In this document: in pieces, positions 58,601-64,000 of the stretch
Position numbering within the stretch: position 1 is the first letter of the stretch
Layout: each line of letters opens with the position of its first letter
Assembly: GCA_964036315.1 (NCBI GenBank)
Contig: OZ038479.1
Coordinates: 58,870,746 to 58,934,745, forward strand
Source: Acanthosepion esculentum
Taxonomy: Eukaryota; Mollusca; Cephalopoda; Sepiida; Sepiidae
Length of the DNA stretch: 64,000 bases
Direction: 5' to 3'
The notes under the pieces: generated by a model
The model's database searches: none
What the model saw: the letters and a program-made list of their open reading frames with translations, nothing else
What the model was told of the DNA's origin: nothing
Position numbers and translations under genes: made by a program

Positions 58601-60764
58601 AGCCAGATCATCTGTGAACAACAAAAGGCAACAAACGGTATATTAACTTATGTACTGAATACTATATGAAAGTAGTCTATATTATAATAGATACATGTAG
58701 TTATATATTAAAGTTAGTTCACTAATGCAGCAGAAGCCAGTGAAGATCAAACATTTTGCAGTGGAACAAGATTACTTTATCATCACAATTTGTTCAATAT
58801 GTAAATGATTCTATCTTCATAAAGACGTATAAGAATGAATATAAGCATTTGGATATCTTTAAATAATTTTTTTTCTATTCCCTGGATATCAATATAAACA
58901 CCCATCTCCATGTTAAGAAAATACTTTGTTGCTTTTTAAACTAGAGAGTAAGTAATATTTGTTTCAAATTAGGTAAATCAAAATTTTAAATCTCTTAATC
59001 TTCCTCAAAGTTTCTGAAAAATTATATTTTAATTTTGAAATATTTTTTAGATAAAGAGAATTATGTTGTGTTGACAGATTTTCCAATAGACCTGATTTTT
59101 AATTTAAAAAAAAGATCATATCAATCTAAATTCAATTTTAAATCAAGCAAAGTATTTTGCTTATTGGAAATATTTAATATATAAAGTTGAATAAAACTAA
59201 AATAAAACCTTCAAGAAAGATTTTACATTTTAAAAATTTCATTTTAAACCTTATGGCTTTTCTTTTTCAACATTCAAGCTATCAGCTTGGAATTAAACTA
59301 AAAAGCTTCAAGAAATATTTTTAATCTCTTCAAATGCATTTTAATCTTAGGCATTGTCTTTTTCTGTGGAAGGGTTACTCTCTCTCTCTCTCTCTATGTA
59401 TATGTGTGTGTGTGTGTGTGTGTATATATATACATACACACACAGGTACTTCCAAAGATTTGTTAAAAAACTCATGCATGATGAAAAAATACCCAAAATT
59501 TAATAAAAAACGAAGTTTTATCATTTTTTATTATTAACTTATATTTTTGGATCTATTTTCAGAAAGTTCAAAATTTTGCTTAAATGCTAGCATCAGAGGG
59601 GAACCATGAATTTTATCATGTTTTTTGCAATGAAAAACATTAATTTCAAAATTCTTATAAAAATCAAATAATGTATAAAGTTTTAAATCTTTTAAATTTC
59701 TGTATTTGTGCATTTTCGATGATATTGCTATTAAGTGAAAACTATAGTTACTAATCATAAATGGAAAAGCTTAGTACAATCCATCAAATTTTTTTGTGTG
59801 AATAAACATGCTGATTTTTGTAAATACTGACATCCTTACACAACACTATCAAAAAATAAGAGAGGTAACTATTATAAATTTAAATCCAAAGGACCTAAAA
59901 TTCAATAATACATTAGATTATGAAGAGTATTTTCTTAATTTTTAAGATTACTGAGTAGTTAAAAATTATATAAAAAAAGGCACACATGATCTATAAATTA
60001 GATAAACTTCCGTCAGTCAACACCTTAAATAAACAGCTACCATCATGTTAAAAAAGCATTTCTGTGACATTTCTTATCTTAAACTAACATTAAATTGGCT
60101 AATATTCCCCTCATAAAGTTTCAGAAAATTATATTTTATTTTTGAAAGATTTTTTAATGAGAACAATTACATTGTGATGAAACAAGGCTAAAAATAGTGT
60201 TACAATCAGTGATTTTAGCAAATTTAGTCAATTCAAGTCAATTTAAGTTAGTTTAGAAATACAGTATTTTGCTCATTGGAAATATTAAATTTATTAGCTT
60301 GCAATTAAAACTAAATTAAAAGCTTCAATAAAGACATTTTATTTTTAAAAATTCATTTTAAACTTTAGGTATAACTTGTTGTGTGGAGGGTAGCTAATTT
60401 TTTTTTTACTCATGGGTGTCATTTAACAGCCATCAAGGTCACAAGTAATGTCATTAGCAACTTTTAAAATGATCGTGTAAAAAGGTAAATAAGTATAGAG
60501 GATCAAAACTACTCCACTCTAGAAATTTCCATTATTTAAAAAAAATTATTTTGTGCTTAACCAATAGTTTTATAATACTATTTTTATTGTAAAGATGTAT
60601 ATACAAGTTAGTAGAATGAATACTTTCATTTTTATACTACATTAGGAATATAAAAAGGAAATTATAAACAAATCAAATGGTACTTTTTAAGTTCATGTAT
60701 TGCATTCATTTTGGAAATAGAAAAAGTAAATGCAGCATGAGGGAGTGAAACTTCAATTTGCACC
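58601..60764 (-). repeat. Unit upstream segment, then reverse R2/R1 with a compound microsatellite
   Basis: 58,615-58,915 matches 20,900-21,190 and 31,690-31,990. 58,915-59,340 and 59,815-60,380 are reverse R2; 59,445-59,620 is reverse R1. A compound run lies at 59,378-59,444: (CT)n, (GT)n, (AT)n, (CA)n. No gene. Confidence 0.55.
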
Positions 60765-61630
60765 AATCAGTGTAAAGGAAGGGATAGTCCAATACCTAAA
60801 ATAATATACAAGAAGCATAAGTGACTTTCTAGACAACTACCAATAGGAAATATTCAGCATTGAACAGACCCTTCAAAATAGGATGTAAAACATGAAATAG
60901 TTAATTAAATCAAGAATGGCCAATCATATATAGAGGGAAAAGAGCAATCATGAACCTCTGTGGAAGGAAGTAAAAATAGTGGACAGAAAGCACTGGAAAA
61001 TTAGATGCCTGAAAGAATTGGTGCATATCAGGACCTTTTTAGTACACAAAGTAATCTCTTATAATACACTTCAACTTGCCAAGGTATGAAAAATGTATGG
61101 TGACACAATCTGACATTACCTTTACATAGTGGTGTCACATGACTGTTAGCCATATCAATATAAATATGCTATCAGTCACCCAAAGATAATGGAGGAAAGT
61201 GAATTATTGTTATCTAATTTAATCTGGAGAAATATTAAAAGGTCATCTTCTTTATATCCTCCCTAACAATTGCCTACTTTTCCTTCATAATTTGGATGAT
61301 GGCTTTACCAAAGAACAAAGATTCACATTAAATTCTGGAGGGCTACTTTCTAGAAAATGCTGAGAAATTTCTTAGGAAATGAGGATCGAATAAAAACTAA
61401 AAACTGAAGAATATATTGAGAGAGGGAAAGAGTCCTAACAATGATAGAATTGATTGGATAGAGATTTCTCAACATTTCAAGGTATACCTATTTTTTTAAT
61501 AAGCTTCAAAAATAAATAAAAATTATATTATCATCATAAATGACATGAAGGCAAAAATAACATATGAGGGATATGACTGAACAGATACACTGATGATCAT
61601 TGAACAGAAGAGACCTTGCTCAGAAATGTA
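60765..61630 (-). repeat. Segmental duplication copy 3
   Basis: Aligns with 44,740-45,670 end to end and partly with 20,345-20,730. It stops exactly at the mariner left end. Confidence 0.65.
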
Positions 61631-62640
61631 CTAGGTTGAGTCAAAAGTTTTGGGGTTTTCACTGATGATTTTGACAACTTGTTATCTCCATTAATCATTA
61701 ATTTGATACAACTTGTAATCTAATTGTTACTGAATTGTTTATTTTTTATATCATAGTTTATTATTTTGCAGCTTTGATAATGTGATGAAAAAATTCCAAT
61801 TAGAGCCATTTTACACAACCTGTGAAAAAAAGGATTGAGTGCAAGGGTAGCATCAAAAGAAATTAATGAAGTGAAAGGCCCAGGAACTGTCTACCAATGT
61901 ATGGTACAAAACTGAATTAGACATTTCAAGGTAGGTAACACTAGCCTCGAAGATAAACCAAGGTCATGGAGATATTCTGTATTGGAAGATATTGCTTGCA
62001 ATTGTTGAGTGACAGCTAAGGACAATCAGTTGTACATTATTGGCAGAACTTCGAACTCCACAAATCACCATCAATCAGCACCCCCATAAGCCTGATCGCA
62101 TGAACTGAGCAATGACCAGGCCCAACAAGTTGTGGGCGTTTGCAAACAATTGTTGGCAAATACACAAGATGCCCACCTTTGGTGTTGAATTGTAACTGGG
62201 GATGGAAATTTGATTTTTGTAATCCTAATAAAAGAAATAACTGGGTTTGTTTTCAAATGGCTGTCAAAGTCACTTTGAACAGGACATGCTTTGCGTTTGG
62301 TTGAATTTCGAGGGGAGTTGCACTTTGTGCTAGGTCCAGATGGTCATGCTGTGAACCATGACCATTATGTTCAATAACTGCAGTATGTAAATGATGCTTT
62401 GAAAGCTTGCTACCTGGCATTGGTCAATTGAAGATTCATACTTCTAGAGCATGATAATGCCCCCAGCCCACAAACTTAAGGGCCTGGAAGTGCTCCCTGA
62501 ACCTGTCCAGACTTTGCATCATCAGATTACCACCTTTTCCAGACCATGTCTCATTTCCTGCATAGAGGTTCAGCATAATGGATGAGAGTGAAAATGAGTG
62601 CATTCTGACAAAAATTAATTGTAGAAGATTAATTACAGTA
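61631..62640 (+). mobile_element. mariner element, decayed, with left terminal repeat
   Basis: Begins CTAGGTTGAGTCAAAAGTTT at 61,631 directly after a TA, the style of mariner terminal repeats. Transposase pieces on the plus strand in order: SLEDKPRSW (about 61,940), VTGDGNLIFVI (about 62,195; catalytic Asp kept, next acidic residue replaced by Gly), FRGELHFVLGPDG, ILLEHDNAPSP (about 62,440; second catalytic Asp) and PDFASSDYHLFQTMSHFLHR (about 62,505). Multiple stops and shifts. The right end dissolves at about 62,640 into the 3' flank of zinc-finger locus 5. The uninterrupted site exists at 45,661-45,680. Confidence 0.8.
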
Positions 62641-63358
62641 AATAAAACAAGGATTTGTAGCCCAATGGTAAACATTGCTGAAAATTGAATCAGCCAGCAA
62701 AGATCAAATTCCAGCAGCAATAATTTCTGTTTAATTCAAACTAATATTTCAAATGTTTTAACATATTTAATTTGAAAATATATTGTTTATATGAAAGCAG
62801 AAATATTGACACGATCCTAGAAAACACTGATGCTTTTATTTTGTTCATCACTATAAAATACAATCCAAAATTTTGTTACACTGATGTCTCCTATTTCTAC
62901 ACTGTTTCTCAAAATTAATTTCTGTTATATTTCTTTCTTTATGTTTTCAATGAAAATACACATTTGTAAATTTACAAAATGTTGGTTCCTCTGTCAGCAT
63001 GTTTATTTTTAAATGAGAAATCTTTATAGTTGTTGCTTCACATGACAATATATCTTAGAAGAGTGTGGATCTAAGTACCTTTTCAATTGAGACTTACTTA
63101 GAATTCTGAACACAAAATATGCTTTCCTGTATTGAATTTTGCAGTATTTAACAATAATGCATTCAGTTTTTACAAGAGTATGATCCATATCAGACATGAT
63201 GCAAAACTTATCAGAGAAAATATATCTACAAAGATCTGAAGAATATTGTTTTTTCACAGAATGCAGCAAAGTTGTTATTTTCTCTCTCCAGTGTTTATTC
63301 ACAGAGAGCTCACCAAATATGAGTTTCATAAAAATGCAGCTTGACAAACTTCATAAAA
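62641..63358 (-). pseudogene. 3' flank and decayed fingers of locus 5
   Basis: 62,655-63,060 is the shared 3' block. 63,060-63,358 holds degenerate fingers; immediately past the stop at 63,359 the frame continues FYEVCQAAF-stop-NSYLVS, a broken finger equivalent to finger 9 of locus 2. Confidence 0.6.
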
Positions 63359-64000
63359 TTATAGTCTTACTCCAGTGTGTGTTGACATATGTCTCACCAA
63401 ATGTGACTTCCATGAAAATGCAAATCCACAAACATCACAAGAATATGGTTTCTCTCCAGTGTGTGTGTGCATATGTCTGATCAAACCAGATTTCTGTGAG
63501 AATGCAGATCCACAAACTTCACAAGAATATGGTTTCTCTCCAGTGTGTGTTCGCATATGTATTACCAAATGTGACTTCCGTGAAAATGCAGACCCACAAA
63601 CTTCACAATTATAAGGTTTTTCACCAGTGTGAGTACGCATATGAGTGACCCAAGCTGTCTTCTGTGAAAATGCAGATCCACAAACATGACAAGAATAAGG
63701 TTTCTCTCCAGTGTGAGTACGCATGTGAACAATCAAACTTGGCTTCTGTGAAAATGCAGATCCACAAACTTCACAAGGATATTTCTCTCCAGTGTGAATG
63801 CGCATATGAACAATCAAACTCGATTTCTGTGAAAACGCAGATCCACAAACTTCACACGAATAAGGTTTTTCTCCAGTGTGTGTACGCATATGAACTACTA
63901 AACCTGGCTTCTGTGAAAATGCAGATCCACAAACTTCACAAGAATATGATTTCTCTCTAGTGTGAGTACGCATATGAACAATCAAACTTCGCTTCAGAGA
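63359..64000 (-). CDS. C2H2 zinc-finger protein, 3' part (locus 5), runs off the edge
   Basis: Open from the window edge at 64,000 ([13 protein letters not shown], end of a finger) to a stop at 63,361-63,359. Seven complete fingers follow with -1,2,3,6 contacts QPGV, QSSV, QPSV, QTAT, RSHI, QSGR, WSHR. One linker has lost its Pro codon (TGEK then YPCEVC), a three-base deletion that keeps the frame but alters spacing before finger 3. The last linker is TGVRL-stop, so the array is shorter than locus 2 by the equivalent of one finger. Header and 5' exons lie outside the window. Nuclear DNA-binding protein by family; target unknown. Intact as far as visible. Confidence 0.8.
   Translation of the reverse strand, partial: SLKRSLIVHMRTHTREKSYSCEVCGSAFSQKPGLVVHMRTHTGEKPYSCEVCGSAFSQKSSLIVHMRIHTGEKYPCEVCGSAFSQKPSLIVHMRTHTGEKPYSCHVCGSAFSQKTAWVTHMRTHTGEKPYNCEVCGSAFSRKSHLVIHMRTHTGEKPYSCEVCGSAFSQKSGLIRHMHTHTGEKPYSCDVCGFAFSWKSHLVRHMSTHTGVRL

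Noticed and set aside
59334..59537. 67-codon frame with Cys-Val and Thr-His repeats
   Set aside because: Produced by the compound CT/GT/AT/CA microsatellite.
62071..62720. Two minus-strand frames of 61 and 94 codons
   Set aside because: Antisense to the mariner transposase remnant.

Overview
The window looks like AT-rich, repeat-dense nuclear DNA of an animal. There are no bacterial-type operons, the genes show spliced-exon signals, C2H2 zinc-finger arrays are present, and many metazoan transposon families occur as decayed copies. The LINE reverse transcriptases carry the local signature ADDxNIYSC, and these sit beside a C2H2 expansion and a pogo-type transposase. Together they fit a mollusc, possibly a cephalopod, but that assignment is inference and not secure.

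Layout. 1-7.2 kb: a transposase N-terminal fragment at the very edge, then non-coding dispersed and tandem repeats with one strong hairpin. 7.2-15.6 kb: a nested block of LTR-retrotransposon debris. A minus-strand Ty3/gypsy-like element has two short LTR candidates (7,221-7,352 and 15,443-15,569), a gag remnant just inside the right one and a pol tail at 10.6-11.9 kb; it is interrupted by other LTR-like sequences. 15.6-17.3 kb: 3' end of a LINE, followed by a mariner C-terminus. 17.4-64 kb: a cluster of at least five C2H2 zinc-finger loci, all on the minus strand (about 18, 31, 49, 58 and 63.7 kb), in repeated units that share an acceptor-flanked block, intronic sequence and 3' flank. Only the locus at 30,787-31,592 (nine fingers) and the one running off the right edge (63,359-64,000, at least seven fingers) have intact arrays. 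The other three are pseudogenes, and all intact arrays are followed by decayed extra fingers.

Between the zinc-finger units lie two LINE RT remnants (about 25 and 34 kb), a hAT-like and a Penelope-like remnant (35.8-38.1 kb), a SINE-like insertion (42.6 kb), a nearly full-length P-superfamily (THAP9-like) transposon with inverted terminal repeats (50.4-55.3 kb), a retroelement RT fragment (56.4 kb) and a mariner (61.6-62.6 kb).

Functionally, the only plausible host genes are the zinc-finger proteins, presumed DNA-binding regulators whose base-contacting positions vary while the finger framework is nearly constant. Everything else recognisable is transposon-derived and broken by frameshifts or stops. 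No exceptional new system is obvious. The most informative signals are the birth-and-death zinc-finger cluster with independent C-terminal truncations and the P-type transposon with a reconstructable gene structure.
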